Positions 25,822 through 35,372 are shown, counted from the stretch's first letter. The stretch: 64,000 bases of DNA from Pseudomonas denitrificans (nom. rej.) (GCF_008807415.1 NZ_CP043626.1:6816509-6880508); one strand, 5' to 3'. Notes: generated from the letters alone by a model not told the origin. A program made the numbers and translations.

Positions 25822-27069
25822 TCATTGCAGGGTCAGCGGCTTGCCCGCGGCGCTGCGCTCGGCCTGCCATTCGGCGAGGGAGGGGGCTGCCTCAGGGCCG
25901 TCCATGTGCTCGACGATCTCGAAGTAGTCCTGGTGCAGCGGGCTGCGCATCACCTCGTCGCGCGGTTTCACCTTCACCACGTAGACACGCTGGATGTTCT
26001 GGTGGTCGAAGTCGCGCCATTGCTGCTCGCCCTTGAGCAGGCTGTAGCGGTGGCCTTCCAGCGCCTTGACCAGCGCGTCGCTGTCCAGGCTGCCGCTGCG
26101 CCGGGCGGCGTCGGCCCACTGGTAGACGATGCTGTAGGCCGAGGCGGCGGAGCTGGCGGGGTAGACGCCGTAGCGCTGGGTGAAATCGCGCACGAAGGCC
26201 TGGCCGCGCGCCGAGCCTTCGCGCTCAGGGACCTGCCAGGTCCAGGGTTCGGTGCCGATCACGCCCTGCATCAGGCCGGGCCCGGCCAGCTCGACCATGC
26301 TCTGGGTGAGGTTGGGCGCGATGATCTGGTGGTTGCGCGTCAGGCCCAGTTCATCGGCGATACGCATGGCGTGTACCAGGTCCTCGCCGAACAGCGCCAG
26401 GACCAGCACGTCGGCCTTGCTCGCGGCCGCCTGGGTCAGCGCATCGCGGTAATCGGAAAGGCGTGCGCCGGGAAAGGGCACCTTGATCGACGGGTGCCGG
26501 GCGGCGTCTTCGGTGCCGGTGTAGTGGCGCAGCGAGCTTTCGGTGGTCAGGCCCCAGGTGTAGTTGGCGGTGACGTAGAAGTAGCGCTTGCCCGGCAGCG
26601 TGCGGCCCAGGTAGTTGCCCAGCGCGCGGGCACTCATCCAGGCGCTGTTGCACTCGCGGAACATGTAGCGCTGGCCGTCCTTGCCGGTGGTGTCGTTGGA
26701 GTAGGTGAGGGTGCCGAAGTACAGCAACTTCTTCTGCGCCGCCCGTTCTCCGGCGGCGATGGCTACCGCGCTGGAGGCGCCGCCGAAGAACATCGCCGCG
26801 CCGTCGGCGGCCATGGCGTCGATATTGCGCAGGGCCTTTTCCGGGCGCGAGGCGTCGTCCTTGCTCAGCAGATGCAGCGGCCGGCCGAGCACGCCGCCCT
26901 GGGCGTTGATCTCGTCGATGGCCAGCAGCGCGCCGCGCATCTGCGCGAGGCCTTCTTCCTTGTAGGAGCCGGTGCGGGGGTAATTGAGGCCGAGGTTGAT
27001 CGGTTCGGCGGCTTGCGCCAGGCAGCTGAAGGCAGCCACCAGCGAGAGTGCGGCAGTCAGAAAGCGCAT
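25822..27069 (-). CDS. Solo periplasmic binding protein of the branched-chain amino acid/urea type
   Basis: A 415-residue Peripla_BP_6 protein with a signal peptide cut after about residue 20 (SCLAQA). Family features are GLNYPRTGSY at the N-terminus, AIDEINAQGGVLGRPL, GGASSAVAIA and TYTWGLTTESS-like segments. No permease or ATPase gene is adjacent, so it may serve a transporter encoded elsewhere, or a sensor. It stands between the AraC gene and a PA0749-like membrane protein and is not part of the PAO1 order as I recall it, suggesting local insertion. The ligand is unknown. Confidence 0.78.
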   Translation of the reverse strand: MRFLTAALSLVAAFSCLAQAAEPINLGLNYPRTGSYKEEGLAQMRGALLAIDEINAQGGVLGRPLHLLSKDDASRPEKALRNIDAMAADGAAMFFGGASSAVAIAAGERAAQKKLLYFGTLTYSNDTTGKDGQRYMFRECNSAWMSARALGNYLGRTLPGKRYFYVTANYTWGLTTESSLRHYTGTEDAARHPSIKVPFPGARLSDYRDALTQAAASKADVLVLALFGEDLVHAMRIADELGLTRNHQIIAPNLTQSMVELAGPGLMQGVIGTEPWTWQVPEREGSARGQAFVRDFTQRYGVYPASSAASAYSIVYQWADAARRSGSLDSDALVKALEGHRYSLLKGEQQWRDFDHQNIQRVYVVKVKPRDEVMRSPLHQDYFEIVEHMDGPEAAPSLAEWQAERSAAGKPLTLQ

Positions 27070-27278
27070 GTTCGTTCCCTGTTGTTTTTATTGGCGGGTG
27101 AAGCGAAGAGGGGACTGTGCACAGACTGGCCGGCCACTCCCATTGGCCTTTGGTCGAATCCGGACGTGGTCGATGGACGCAGGATGGCGCGCGGCGTCGC
27201 CTGTGCTGGCGTGCTCGACCGTGCGCGCAGCGGCGGGGCTCGCTAGTCTGCGCCGACGACAAGAAGAAGGACTGCCCG

Positions 27279-27833
27279 ATGCTGCCCGTGATCGCCGAAC
27301 TGCTGCTCACCCTGGCCTGCGCCGTCGCCGCCTGGCTCGCCCTGCGTGAGCAGATGGGCTGGCGCGCGCTGGGCTTCCTGTCCATGGGCATCGCGGCGCT
27401 GCTGGGCGCGCTGGAGTATGGCGGCGTCGCGGCATTGTCTGAGGCGCATCATCTGGCGAGCGTGGTGTCCGGCGCCGTAGGCCTGCCGTTGATCGCGCTT
27501 GGGCGCCTGTCCGGTGGGCCCGGCCGGCAATTGGTGGTGCTGGTGATCGGCGTGCTGCTGGTGTTCCTGGCGCAGCTCTCGCTGGTGAGCAACCTGATCG
27601 CCTTGCTGGTCATCGCCTGGCCCGGTCGCTCCCGGCGCTATGCGCTGGCGCTGCTTGGCGCGCTGCTGTTCATCGGTAGCGGCCTGCTGATCGGCACCCG
27701 TGGCGAACTGGCCGGCGTGCCGCGCCGCGAGCTGTTCCACCTGGGGCTGACGGTCGCCGTCTCGGTGTGGATTCTGGCTGGCCTGGGCAGTGGTGCACCG
27801 CGCTTGCCGGGCTCCTGGGCGGTGTGGCACTAG
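27279..27833 (+). CDS. Conserved integral membrane protein (PA0749-like)
   Basis: A 184-residue protein that is hydrophobic almost throughout, with about six predicted membrane helices separated by short loops. The ATG at 27279 has AAGGA 9 bp upstream and begins directly with a hydrophobic helix (MLPVIAELLLTLACAV); a longer open frame upstream lacks a site. No catalytic motif is visible. Its position just before ung matches PA0749. Function is unknown. Confidence 0.7.
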   Translation: MLPVIAELLLTLACAVAAWLALREQMGWRALGFLSMGIAALLGALEYGGVAALSEAHHLASVVSGAVGLPLIALGRLSGGPGRQLVVLVIGVLLVFLAQLSLVSNLIALLVIAWPGRSRRYALALLGALLFIGSGLLIGTRGELAGVPRRELFHLGLTVAVSVWILAGLGSGAPRLPGSWAVWH

Positions 27834-27896
27834 TCGCCTTGACTTGGCCGGGGCGCTTGCTTAGCGTGCCGGTTCGTTTCACCAGGCAGACGTACC

Positions 27897-28589
27897 ATGA
27901 CCCACGACGACCGGATCAAGCTGGAACCCAGCTGGAAAGAAGCCCTCCATGAGGAGTTCGAAAAACCCTACATGAAGCAGCTGGGCGAGTTCCTGCGCAC
28001 GGAGAAGGCCGCCGGCAAGGTGATCTTCCCGCCCGGCCCGCTGATCTTCAACGCGCTGAACACCACGCCGCTGGAGCGCATCAAGGTCGTCATCATCGGC
28101 CAGGACCCGTACCACGGTCCCGGCCAGGCCCACGGGCTGTGCTTCTCGGTACAACCGGGCGTGCCGACGCCGCCGTCGCTGCAGAACATCTATAAAGAGC
28201 TGCAACGCGACCTCAACCTGCCGATCCCCAGCCACGGCTACCTGCAGCACTGGGCCGAGCAGGGCGTGCTGCTGCTCAACACCTCGCTCACCGTCGAGCA
28301 GGCCCGCGCCGGCTCCCACGCCCAGGCGGGCTGGGGCCCGTTCACCGACAAGGTGATCGAAGTGGTCAGCCAGCGCTGCGAAAACCTGGTGTTCCTGCTC
28401 TGGGGTTCCCACGCACAGAGTAAGCAGAAGCTGATCGACGCGCAGAAGCACCTGGTGCTCAAGTCCGCGCACCCGTCGCCGCTCTCCGCCTATCGCGGCT
28501 TCCTCGGCAACGGCCACTTCAGCCGCACCAACAAGTTCCTCGAACAGCACGGCCTGACGCCCATCGACTGGTCGCTGCCGCCGCTTTAA
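27897..28589 (+). CDS. ung: Uracil-DNA glycosylase
   Basis: Removes uracil from DNA as the first step of base excision repair. The 230-residue cytoplasmic protein has the catalytic water-activating motif GQDPYHG (Asp near residue 70), the uracil-binding GLCFSV segment, LLLNTSLTV and the DNA-intercalation loop [11 protein letters not shown]. Length is standard for family 1. It is transcribed toward the tct operon, and the two share a hairpin terminator. Confidence 0.97.
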   Translation: MTHDDRIKLEPSWKEALHEEFEKPYMKQLGEFLRTEKAAGKVIFPPGPLIFNALNTTPLERIKVVIIGQDPYHGPGQAHGLCFSVQPGVPTPPSLQNIYKELQRDLNLPIPSHGYLQHWAEQGVLLLNTSLTVEQARAGSHAQAGWGPFTDKVIEVVSQRCENLVFLLWGSHAQSKQKLIDAQKHLVLKSAHPSPLSAYRGFLGNGHFSRTNKFLEQHGLTPIDWSLPPL

Positions 28590-28596
28590 CCGCCCC

Positions 28597-28625
28597 AAAA
28601 AAGAGGCCCGCACAAAGGCGGGCCT
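28597..28625 (-). terminator. Intrinsic terminator of the tct operon, shared with ung
   Basis: An 8-bp stem (AGGCCCGC / GCGGGCCT) with a 6-nt loop. On the minus strand the stem is followed by TCTTTTTT, a strong T run, so it terminates the tctCBA transcript. On the plus strand the T run is poor, but the hairpin lies 14 bp after the ung stop. Confidence 0.85.
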
Positions 28626-28666
28626 TGAAAGTCGCCGCGCGTCTCGACGCGGCGAGCGTGGTTGCT

Positions 28667-30187
28667 TTACGCGGCGTCAGCCACGGCCTCGCGGGAACGG
28701 CGTGCGCGCTTGCGCCAGGCGCGGTACAGCGGCAGGCCGAGCATCAGGGCGACCAGTGCCCAGGTGCCGATGGCGATGGGGCTGGACCAGAGGATGCCCA
28801 GTTCGCCGTTGGAGATGGACAGCGCGCGGCGCAGGTTCTGTTCCATCAGCCCGCCGAGGATGAAGCCCAGCAGCAGCGGCGACAGCGGGAAGTCCAGCTT
28901 GCGCAGGATGTAGCCGAGGATGCCGATGGCGACCATCAGGAACAGGTCGAAGGTGGTGGCGTGCACGGCATAGACGCCGATGGCGGTGATGATTGCGATG
29001 CCCGGCACCAGCGCCCAGTTCGGCACCGAGAGGATGCGGGTGAACACCCGCACCATCGGCACGTTGAGGATGATCAGCATGACGTTGGCGATGAACAGCG
29101 AGGCGATCAGGCCCCAGACGATGTTCGGCTGTTCCTGGAACAGCAGCGGGCCGGGGGTGATGTTGTACAGGCTGAGCGCGCCGATCATCACCGCGGTGGT
29201 GCCCGAACCGGGGACGCCGAGGGTCAGCATCGGCACAAGGGCGCCGCAGGCGGAGGCGCCGATGGCGGTTTCCGGGGCGGCCAGGCCGCGCAGGTCGCCC
29301 TTGCCGAACTTGCCGGTGTCACCGGCCAGTTTCTTCTCGGTCATGTAGGCCACGGCGCTGGCCAGGGTCGCACCGGCGCCGGGCAGCACGCCCATGATGA
29401 AGCCGAGCAGCCCGCAGCGGACGTTGACCACGGCCACCGAGGCGGCTTCCTTCATGTTGAACAGCATGCGCCCGCTGGCCTCGACCATCTTGTGGCCGTG
29501 GTGGGTCTTCTCCAGCAGCAGGAGGATCTCGCTCACCGAGAACAGGCCCAGCACCAGCACGACGAACTGGATGCCGTCGGAGACGTGGATGTTGTCGAAG
29601 GTGAAGCGGTACACGCCGCTGTTGGCGTCGATCCCGACGCTGGACAGGAACAGCCCGAGCAGCGCCGCCAACAGGGTCTTCAGCGGCCGGTCGCCGGCCA
29701 GTCCGCCGAGGGCGACGATGGCGAAGACCATCAGTACGAAGTATTCCGCGGGGCCGAAGGCGATGGCCCATTTCGCCAGCAGCGGGGCGAACAGCACCAT
29801 GCCGCAGGTGGCGATGAAGGCGCCGATGAACGAGCTCCAGGCCGACAGCGACAGGGCCACGCCGGCCAGGCCGTTGCGTGCCATGGGGTAGCCGTCGAGG
29901 GTGGTCATCACGGTGGAGGCTTCGCCGGGGATGTTCAGCAGGATCGAGGAAATCCGCCCGCCGTATTCGCAGCCCAGGTACACGGCGGCCAGCAGGATCA
30001 GCGCCGACTCCGGCGGCAGGCCGAGGGCGAAGGCCACCGGGATCAGCAGGGCCACGCCGTTGATCGGGCCCAGGCCCGGCAGCAGGCCGACGACGGTGCC
30101 GATCAGGGTGCCGATCAGCGCGGTGATGAGGTTGTACGGGCTCAGGGCGACGCCAAAGCCCTGTCCGAGATAGCTCAAAGTTTCCAT
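28667..30187 (-). CDS. tctA: Tripartite tricarboxylate transporter, large membrane subunit
   Basis: Main membrane channel component of a TTT transporter for citrate and related tricarboxylates. The 506-residue protein has about 12 membrane helices with the conserved family motifs LIGTVVGLLPGLGPINGVALLIP near the N-terminus and GVLPGAGATLASAVAYMTEKK in the middle. The ATG at 30187 is 10 bp after tctB. It is the last gene of the tctCBA operon and ends at a shared terminator. It corresponds to PA0752. Confidence 0.93.
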   Translation of the reverse strand: METLSYLGQGFGVALSPYNLITALIGTLIGTVVGLLPGLGPINGVALLIPVAFALGLPPESALILLAAVYLGCEYGGRISSILLNIPGEASTVMTTLDGYPMARNGLAGVALSLSAWSSFIGAFIATCGMVLFAPLLAKWAIAFGPAEYFVLMVFAIVALGGLAGDRPLKTLLAALLGLFLSSVGIDANSGVYRFTFDNIHVSDGIQFVVLVLGLFSVSEILLLLEKTHHGHKMVEASGRMLFNMKEAASVAVVNVRCGLLGFIMGVLPGAGATLASAVAYMTEKKLAGDTGKFGKGDLRGLAAPETAIGASACGALVPMLTLGVPGSGTTAVMIGALSLYNITPGPLLFQEQPNIVWGLIASLFIANVMLIILNVPMVRVFTRILSVPNWALVPGIAIITAIGVYAVHATTFDLFLMVAIGILGYILRKLDFPLSPLLLGFILGGLMEQNLRRALSISNGELGILWSSPIAIGTWALVALMLGLPLYRAWRKRARRSREAVADAA

Positions 30188-30197
30188 GACGAGTTCC

Positions 30198-30665
30198 TCA
30201 GAGCAGGGGGTCGAGGATGCCCAGCGGCAGCGGGACGTCCAAAGTGCGGTCGAACAGCACGTAGAGGCCGATGGCGAGCAGCGTCGCGGTGATCACGCTG
30301 GCCACCGGGCGGCCGCCGTAGATCAGCGCGATGAAGGTGCCGATCATCGCGCTCGCCGGGATGAAGCCCAGCGGCTCGAACAGGCCGGCATACACCGCCA
30401 GCAGCACGACGCAGAGCACCACCTTGCCCAGTAGCGCGCCTTCCAGCGCAGGTTCGTCTTCCTCGCGCTTGATCGGCGTGGGACGGGCGATCAGCCAGGC
30501 CAGGCCCACGGCCATCAGGCCAAGGCAGAGCAGCGGGTAGGCGCGCGGGCCGACCGGTTCGTAGGAGAAGGGCGCCTGGAGCTGCCAGGCGATCAGGGCG
30601 AAGGCGACGCAGGCGAACAGCCAGGCGCCGGCGAACAGCCGCTGGAAGAGGCTGGTACGGGACAT
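30198..30665 (-). CDS. tctB: Tripartite tricarboxylate transporter, small membrane subunit
   Basis: A 155-residue protein with four predicted membrane helices, typical of the poorly conserved TctB subunit. The segment YEPVGPRAYPLLCLGLM resembles the family motif near the N-terminus. It lies between tctC and tctA on one transcript, matching PA0753. Assignment rests on size, topology and context. Confidence 0.88.
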   Translation of the reverse strand: MSRTSLFQRLFAGAWLFACVAFALIAWQLQAPFSYEPVGPRAYPLLCLGLMAVGLAWLIARPTPIKREEDEPALEGALLGKVVLCVVLLAVYAGLFEPLGFIPASAMIGTFIALIYGGRPVASVITATLLAIGLYVLFDRTLDVPLPLGILDPLL

Positions 30666-30714
30666 GGGAAGTCTCCTGGCGCCGCCTTCGCGGAAGACGG
30701 CGCCGCTCGGGGCG

Positions 30715-31692
30715 TTACTGGATGAGGCCGAACTCGCGGGCCAGCTGCTTGTACTGGGCGACCTGCTGCTTCACGTAGGCGTCCAGTTCCGGGCCGGTCA
30801 TGGCGAAGGGGAACAGCTCGCGCTGGTCGCGCAGCCTGGCGAAGTCTTCCGAGGCCAGCAGCTTGTCGAAGGAGGCCTTCCAGAACTGGTAGTCCTCTTC
30901 GCTCACCTTCGGCCCGACGTAGAAGCCGCGCACCACTGGCCAGACGATGTCGAAGCCCTGCTCCTTGGCGGTCGGGATGTCGGCCATGCCTTCATCCTTC
31001 AGGCGCTCCTCGGAGAACACCGCGAGGATGCGCATCTTGCCCGCGCGGATGTGTGGCATGGAGTCGGAGATGTCCGTGCTGCCCACCTGAATGTGCCCGC
31101 CCAGCAGCGCCGTGGCGATCTCGCCGCCGCCTTCCAGCGCGACGTAGCGCAGCTGCTTCGGGTCGATGCCGGCGGCCTTGGCGATCAGCGCGGTCTGCAT
31201 CCAGTCCTGGCTGCCGACGGTGCCGCCGGAGCCGATCACCACCTTGCCCGGGTCGGCCTTGAGCGCGGCCACCAGGTCACCGAGGTTCTGGTACGGCGAA
31301 TCGCTGGGCACGGCGATGGCGCCGTAGCTGGTGCCGACGGCGGCCAGCCACTTCACGGCGTTCTCGTCGAAGCGGCCGAACTTGCCCTGGGCCAGGTTCA
31401 GCAGCGAGCCGCTGGAGAAGGCGGTGATGGTGTTGCCGTCGGCCGGACGCTGGGCGACCACCGCGTTGTAGGCCACGGCGCCGACGCCGCCGGGCATGTA
31501 GGTGACGCGCATCGGCTTGGTCAGCAGCTTCTCGTCCACCAGGGCGCTCTGCGCCAGCTTGCAGGTGAGGTCGAAGCCGCCGCCGGGGGATGCCGGGGCG
31601 ATGCATTCCGGGCGCTTGGGCTCGGCCATCAGTTGGCTGGCGGCGAGCAGGGTGGCGCCGGCGAGGGTCAGGTTGCGCAGGACGGTGGTCAT
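30715..31692 (-). CDS. tctC: Tripartite tricarboxylate transporter, periplasmic binding protein
   Basis: A 325-residue extracytoplasmic binding protein of the TctC/Bug family with an N-terminal signal peptide ending near LMA-E. Family features include PECIAPASPGGGFDLTCK, the ligand-loop pattern of tricarboxylate binders, and GSGGTVGSQDW. It delivers citrate-type ligands to TctAB. It lies directly after the porin gene and before tctB, and matches PA0754. Confidence 0.92.
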   Translation of the reverse strand: MTTVLRNLTLAGATLLAASQLMAEPKRPECIAPASPGGGFDLTCKLAQSALVDEKLLTKPMRVTYMPGGVGAVAYNAVVAQRPADGNTITAFSSGSLLNLAQGKFGRFDENAVKWLAAVGTSYGAIAVPSDSPYQNLGDLVAALKADPGKVVIGSGGTVGSQDWMQTALIAKAAGIDPKQLRYVALEGGGEIATALLGGHIQVGSTDISDSMPHIRAGKMRILAVFSEERLKDEGMADIPTAKEQGFDIVWPVVRGFYVGPKVSEEDYQFWKASFDKLLASEDFARLRDQRELFPFAMTGPELDAYVKQQVAQYKQLAREFGLIQ

Positions 31693-31721
31693 GGTGCGAT
31701 GCCTCTCTTGTTGTTGTCGGT

Positions 31722-33011
31722 TTACCAGATCGCCAGGGAGTAGCTGAGATAGATACGCGTCTCGTCGGCGTCCCGCGCGAAGCTGGAACGGTAGGTGGCG
31801 TTACGCACGCGCACCGCGACGTCCTTGAGCGGGCCGCTCTGGATCACGTACTTGATGTCGGTGTTGCGCTCCCATTCCTTGCCGTGACCGTCCATGCCAT
31901 TGATTTTGGCATTGTCACCGCTGATGTAGCGATTCATCAGGGTCAGGCCGGGCAGGCCGAGGCCGGCGAAGTCGTAGTCGTGGCGGACCTGCCAGGAGCG
32001 CTCGTCGGTCTCGGCGAAGTCGCCGACCTGGACGAAGTTGACGAGGTAGGGGTTGCTGCCGTCGATGTAGGGGAAGGCGCTGTCGCCGCTCATCTGCTGC
32101 CAGCCGAGGCTGAACTTGTTGGCGCCCAGGGCGTAGCCGAGCATGCCGTTGAAGGCGCGGTTGTCGATCTCGCCGCCGCGCGCCTCGCCCTGGTCGTCAC
32201 TGATGGCCAGGCGCACATCGGCGCTGAATTTTCCGGGGCCCAGCGGGTAGCTGGCGAGCAGGCCGACGAAGTGCTGGCGGTAGACCTCGTCCAGCTGCGC
32301 GTAGTGGTAACGGCCGGTGAGGTTGTCGGTGAACTGGTAGTCGCCGCCGGCCAGGTCGTAGTGCTTGCCCTCGGCGCTGCCACCGGAGAAGCGGCGGTTC
32401 TTGTTGTTCAGCGCCAGGTCGGTGAAGTCGGTGGAGTCGCGGTCCTTCACTTTCTCCAGGCGCCCGCCGGTGAAGTTCAGGCCCGGCAGGTCGGTGGAGT
32501 TGAGCAGGCCGCCCTCGAAGGTCTGCGGGAACAGGCGGCTGTCGTTGGGCTGCAGGGTGGGCAGGTCGGGGATCAGGCTGCCGATCTTCAGCTCCGTCTC
32601 GGAGGCCTTGAACTTGGCGGTCAGGCCGAGCTTGCTGTACTCGTCGGCGGCGCGGCCGTCATCGTGGGTCGGCAGCAGGCCGGTGCCGGTGCGGTCCGGG
32701 GAGGAGTCGAGCTTCAGACCGAGCATGCCCATGGCATCCAGGCCGACGCCGATGGTGCCGGGGGTGTAGCCGGACTGGAAGTCGAGGATGAAACCCTGCG
32801 CCCATTCTTCGCGCTTGGACTGGCCGGCGCCGTCGCGGAAATCACGGTTGAAGTAGATGTTCTGGGTGCTGAGCGTGGCGCTGCTGTCTTCGACGAAGCC
32901 GGCGGCTTCGCACAGCGGGGCGACCCCGGCGAAAGCCAGCAGGGCGGGAGTCAGACAGCGGGAGTTGGGCTTGGAAAAAGCCGGTGCAGCCAAAGGCCGG
33001 GCGGTGGGCAT
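31722..33011 (-). CDS. opdH: OprD-family porin for tricarboxylates
   Basis: Outer membrane specific porin of 429 residues with an N-terminal signal peptide (cut near CEA-AG). It begins in the OprD style with FVEDSSATLSTQNIYFNRDF, contains the alternating beta-strand pattern of an 18-strand barrel, and ends in aromatic-rich strand residues (YLSYSLAIW). Placed first in the opdH-tctCBA operon and divergent from tctDE, it matches OpdH, the tricarboxylate-induced porin of P. aeruginosa (PA0755). The ATG at 33011 gives a long signal region; a start slightly downstream is possible. Confidence 0.9.
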   Translation of the reverse strand: MPTARPLAAPAFSKPNSRCLTPALLAFAGVAPLCEAAGFVEDSSATLSTQNIYFNRDFRDGAGQSKREEWAQGFILDFQSGYTPGTIGVGLDAMGMLGLKLDSSPDRTGTGLLPTHDDGRAADEYSKLGLTAKFKASETELKIGSLIPDLPTLQPNDSRLFPQTFEGGLLNSTDLPGLNFTGGRLEKVKDRDSTDFTDLALNNKNRRFSGGSAEGKHYDLAGGDYQFTDNLTGRYHYAQLDEVYRQHFVGLLASYPLGPGKFSADVRLAISDDQGEARGGEIDNRAFNGMLGYALGANKFSLGWQQMSGDSAFPYIDGSNPYLVNFVQVGDFAETDERSWQVRHDYDFAGLGLPGLTLMNRYISGDNAKINGMDGHGKEWERNTDIKYVIQSGPLKDVAVRVRNATYRSSFARDADETRIYLSYSLAIW

Positions 33012-33179
33012 CTGTGGTCTCCGTTCTTGTTGTTGTCGCGAAAGGGCACCACGCCGCCTTCCGCTCTGTTGACGGTCTTTGCCGTCGTCGAGTCCGCTGC
33101 TCCCGCCGTTGCGCCTGGGCAGTCGGCGCTGAAATATTCGGGGTTGGGAGGCGGCTCGTTGGCGATGCTAACGGGCTAA

Positions 33180-33211
33180 GCTTTCGCCAGGCTTTCAGTC
33201 GCCTTTCGCAG
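33180..33211. promoter_or_regulatory. Three CTTTC direct repeats at 11-bp spacing, candidate TctD site
   Basis: CTTTC recurs at 33181, 33192 and 33203, in the contexts GCTTTCGCCAG, GCTTTCAGTC and GCCTTTCGCAG. OmpR-class regulators such as TctD bind direct repeats about one helical turn apart. The motif lies in the 286-bp divergent region between opdH and tctD, about 90 bp before tctD. The assignment is inference. Confidence 0.4.
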
Positions 33212-33297
33212 TGATTTCAGCGAATTTCCCCCATTCACAGTGGCGCGCGGATGGGTAAACTGCCGGCCCGAACCTGTAGTCCGAGGGGTAGAAACGC

Positions 33298-33969
33298 GTG
33301 CGAATCCTCCTGGTTGAAGACCATCCGCAACTCGGCGAAAGCGTCGCCCAGGCGCTCAAGGGCGCCGGCTGGACCGTGGACCTGCTGCAGGACGGCGTGG
33401 CCGCCGACCTGGCCCTGGCCAGCGAGGACTACGCGCTGGCGATCCTCGACGTCGGCCTGCCGCGGCTGGACGGCTTCCAGGTGCTGGCGCGCCTGCGCGA
33501 GCGCGGCAAGACCCTGCCGGTGCTGATGCTCACCGCCCGTGGTGAAGTGCGCGACCGCGTGCACGGCTTGAACCTGGGCGCCGACGATTACCTGGCCAAA
33601 CCCTTCGAACTCACCGAGCTGGAAGCACGGGTGAAGGCCCTGCTGCGCCGCAGTGTGCTGGGTGGCGAGCAGCAGCAGCGCTGTGGCGAGCTGGTCTACG
33701 ACCTCGGCGCGCGGCGCTTCACCCTGGCCGAGCAGGCGATGAACCTGACCTCCCGCGAGCAGGCCGTGCTGGAGGCGCTGATTGCCCGTCCGGGGCGGGT
33801 GATGAGCAAGGAGCAGTTGGCGGCGCAGGTGTTCGGCCTGGATCAGGACGCCAGCGCGGACGCCATCGAAATCTACGTCCACCGCCTGCGCAAGAAGCTC
33901 GAAGGCAGCTCGGTGCGCATCGTTACCTTCCGCGGCCTGGGCTATCTGCTCGAGGCCCAGGATGGCTGA
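33298..33969 (+). CDS. tctD: Response regulator of tricarboxylate transport, OmpR family
   Basis: A 223-residue response regulator. The receiver domain has the acidic pair E7-D8, phosphoacceptor D51 in LDVGLP, and K near 101 in AKPFEL. A winged-helix DNA-binding domain follows (MSKEQLAAQVFGL, IEIYVHRLRKKLEG, RIVTFRGLGYLLE). The GTG start at 33298 follows a GAGGGG site. Its 3' end overlaps tctE by 8 bp. It is expected to control the divergent opdH-tctCBA operon in response to citrate-type substrates, as in PA0756. Confidence 0.93.
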   Translation: MRILLVEDHPQLGESVAQALKGAGWTVDLLQDGVAADLALASEDYALAILDVGLPRLDGFQVLARLRERGKTLPVLMLTARGEVRDRVHGLNLGADDYLAKPFELTELEARVKALLRRSVLGGEQQQRCGELVYDLGARRFTLAEQAMNLTSREQAVLEALIARPGRVMSKEQLAAQVFGLDQDASADAIEIYVHRLRKKLEGSSVRIVTFRGLGYLLEAQDG

Positions 33970-35368
33970 ACGGCGCTGGGTGCTTCCCGGCACGGGCAGC
34001 CTGCGCGGGCGCCTGCTCTGGCGCCTCGGCGGGCTGCTGCTGGTGCTGCTGCTGATCGGTAGCGCGGCCACCTACTGGCGTGCCCGGCACGCGGCCGACA
34101 TCGCCTATGACCGCACCCTGCTGGCGTCGGCGCGGGACATCGCCGACGGCCTCTACGCCAGCGACGGCACCCTGCGCGCCAACGTGCCCTACGTGGCGCT
34201 GGACAGCTTCGAGTACGACAGCGCCGGGCGCATCTTCTACCAGGTGATCGATCCGCAGGGGAAGATGATCTCCGGCTACGAGAACCTGCCGGCGCCACTG
34301 CCGACCACGCCGCGCACCGACGATTACCCGGCATTGGCCAAGTTCTACGACGCCACCTACGAAGGGCAGGGCGTGCGGGTGGTCAGCCTGCTGCAGCCGG
34401 TGAGCCAGCCGACGGTCAACGGCATGGCGGAAATCCGTGTCGCCGAAACCATGGGCGCCCGCGAGCGGCTGGCGCGCAACCTGCTCGCCGATACCCTGCT
34501 CAACCTCGCGTTGTCGGCCATCGCCGCGCTGATGATGGTCTGGTACGCGGTGAGCGCCGGCCTGCGCCCGCTGGACCGTCTGCGCGAGGCGGTGGAGGAG
34601 CGCCAGCCGGACGATCTGCGGCCGTTGCCGGAAGTCCGCGTGCAGAAGGAGCTGCGCCCGCTGGTAGCGGCGCTCAACCACTTCACCGTGCGCCTGCGCG
34701 GGCTGTTCGACCGCCAGTCGCAGTTCATTGCCGAGGCGTCCCACGAGCTGCGTACCCCACTGGCAGCGCTCAAGGCGCGGCTGGAGCTGGGCCTGCGCGA
34801 GCAGGACCCGCAGCAATGGCGTGCGACGCTGGTCGACGCCGTGCAGAACACCGACCGGGTGACCGGGCTGGCCAACCAGCTGCTGTCCCTGGCGCGGGTG
34901 GAAAGCGGCGCTCGCGCCATCGCCGAAGGTGCGGGGGAGCGCCTCGAGCTGGGCCAACTGGCCCGCGAGCTGGGCCTTGCTCTGGCGCCGCTGGCGTATT
35001 CGCGCGGTGTGGCGCTGGCGCTGGAGGCGGACGAGCCGGCCTGGGTGAAGGGCGATCCGACCCTGCTCAACGAACTGCTCAGCAACCTGGTGGATAACGC
35101 CATTGCCCATGCCCCGGCGGACGGCAACGTGATCATCCGCGTGCGCTCGCCGGCCGAGCTGGAGGTCGAAGACGACGGCCCCGGCATCCCGCCGGAGGAA
35201 CGCGACAAGGTGTTCCGCCGCTTCTACCGCCGCCGCCAGCAGGGCACCGGGCTGGGCCTGGCCATCGTCGGCGAGATCTGCAGTGCGCATCGTACGCGCA
35301 TCGAGCTGGGCCAGGGCGAACTGGGCGGGCTGCTGGTGCGGGTGACCTTCCCGGCGGAAAACGCCTGA
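33962..35368 (+). CDS. tctE: Sensor histidine kinase of tricarboxylate transport
   Basis: A 468-residue inner membrane kinase. An N-terminal helix (about 20-40) and a second near 180 enclose a periplasmic sensor region. A short HAMP-like linker leads to the H-box ASHELRTPLAAL (His near residue 261). The ATP-binding domain shows N-box LVDNAIAHAP, G1 DDGPGIPPE and G2 GTGLGLAIV. It overlaps tctD by 8 bp and is its partner. It matches PA0757. Confidence 0.93.
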   Translation: MAERRWVLPGTGSLRGRLLWRLGGLLLVLLLIGSAATYWRARHAADIAYDRTLLASARDIADGLYASDGTLRANVPYVALDSFEYDSAGRIFYQVIDPQGKMISGYENLPAPLPTTPRTDDYPALAKFYDATYEGQGVRVVSLLQPVSQPTVNGMAEIRVAETMGARERLARNLLADTLLNLALSAIAALMMVWYAVSAGLRPLDRLREAVEERQPDDLRPLPEVRVQKELRPLVAALNHFTVRLRGLFDRQSQFIAEASHELRTPLAALKARLELGLREQDPQQWRATLVDAVQNTDRVTGLANQLLSLARVESGARAIAEGAGERLELGQLARELGLALAPLAYSRGVALALEADEPAWVKGDPTLLNELLSNLVDNAIAHAPADGNVIIRVRSPAELEVEDDGPGIPPEERDKVFRRFYRRRQQGTGLGLAIVGEICSAHRTRIELGQGELGGLLVRVTFPAENA

Positions 35369-35372
35369 GCCA

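Noticed and set aside
28625-30292. Plus-strand frame rich in Gln, His and Asp opposite tctA
   Set aside because: Composition is the mirror of membrane-protein codons; tctA on the minus strand is clear.
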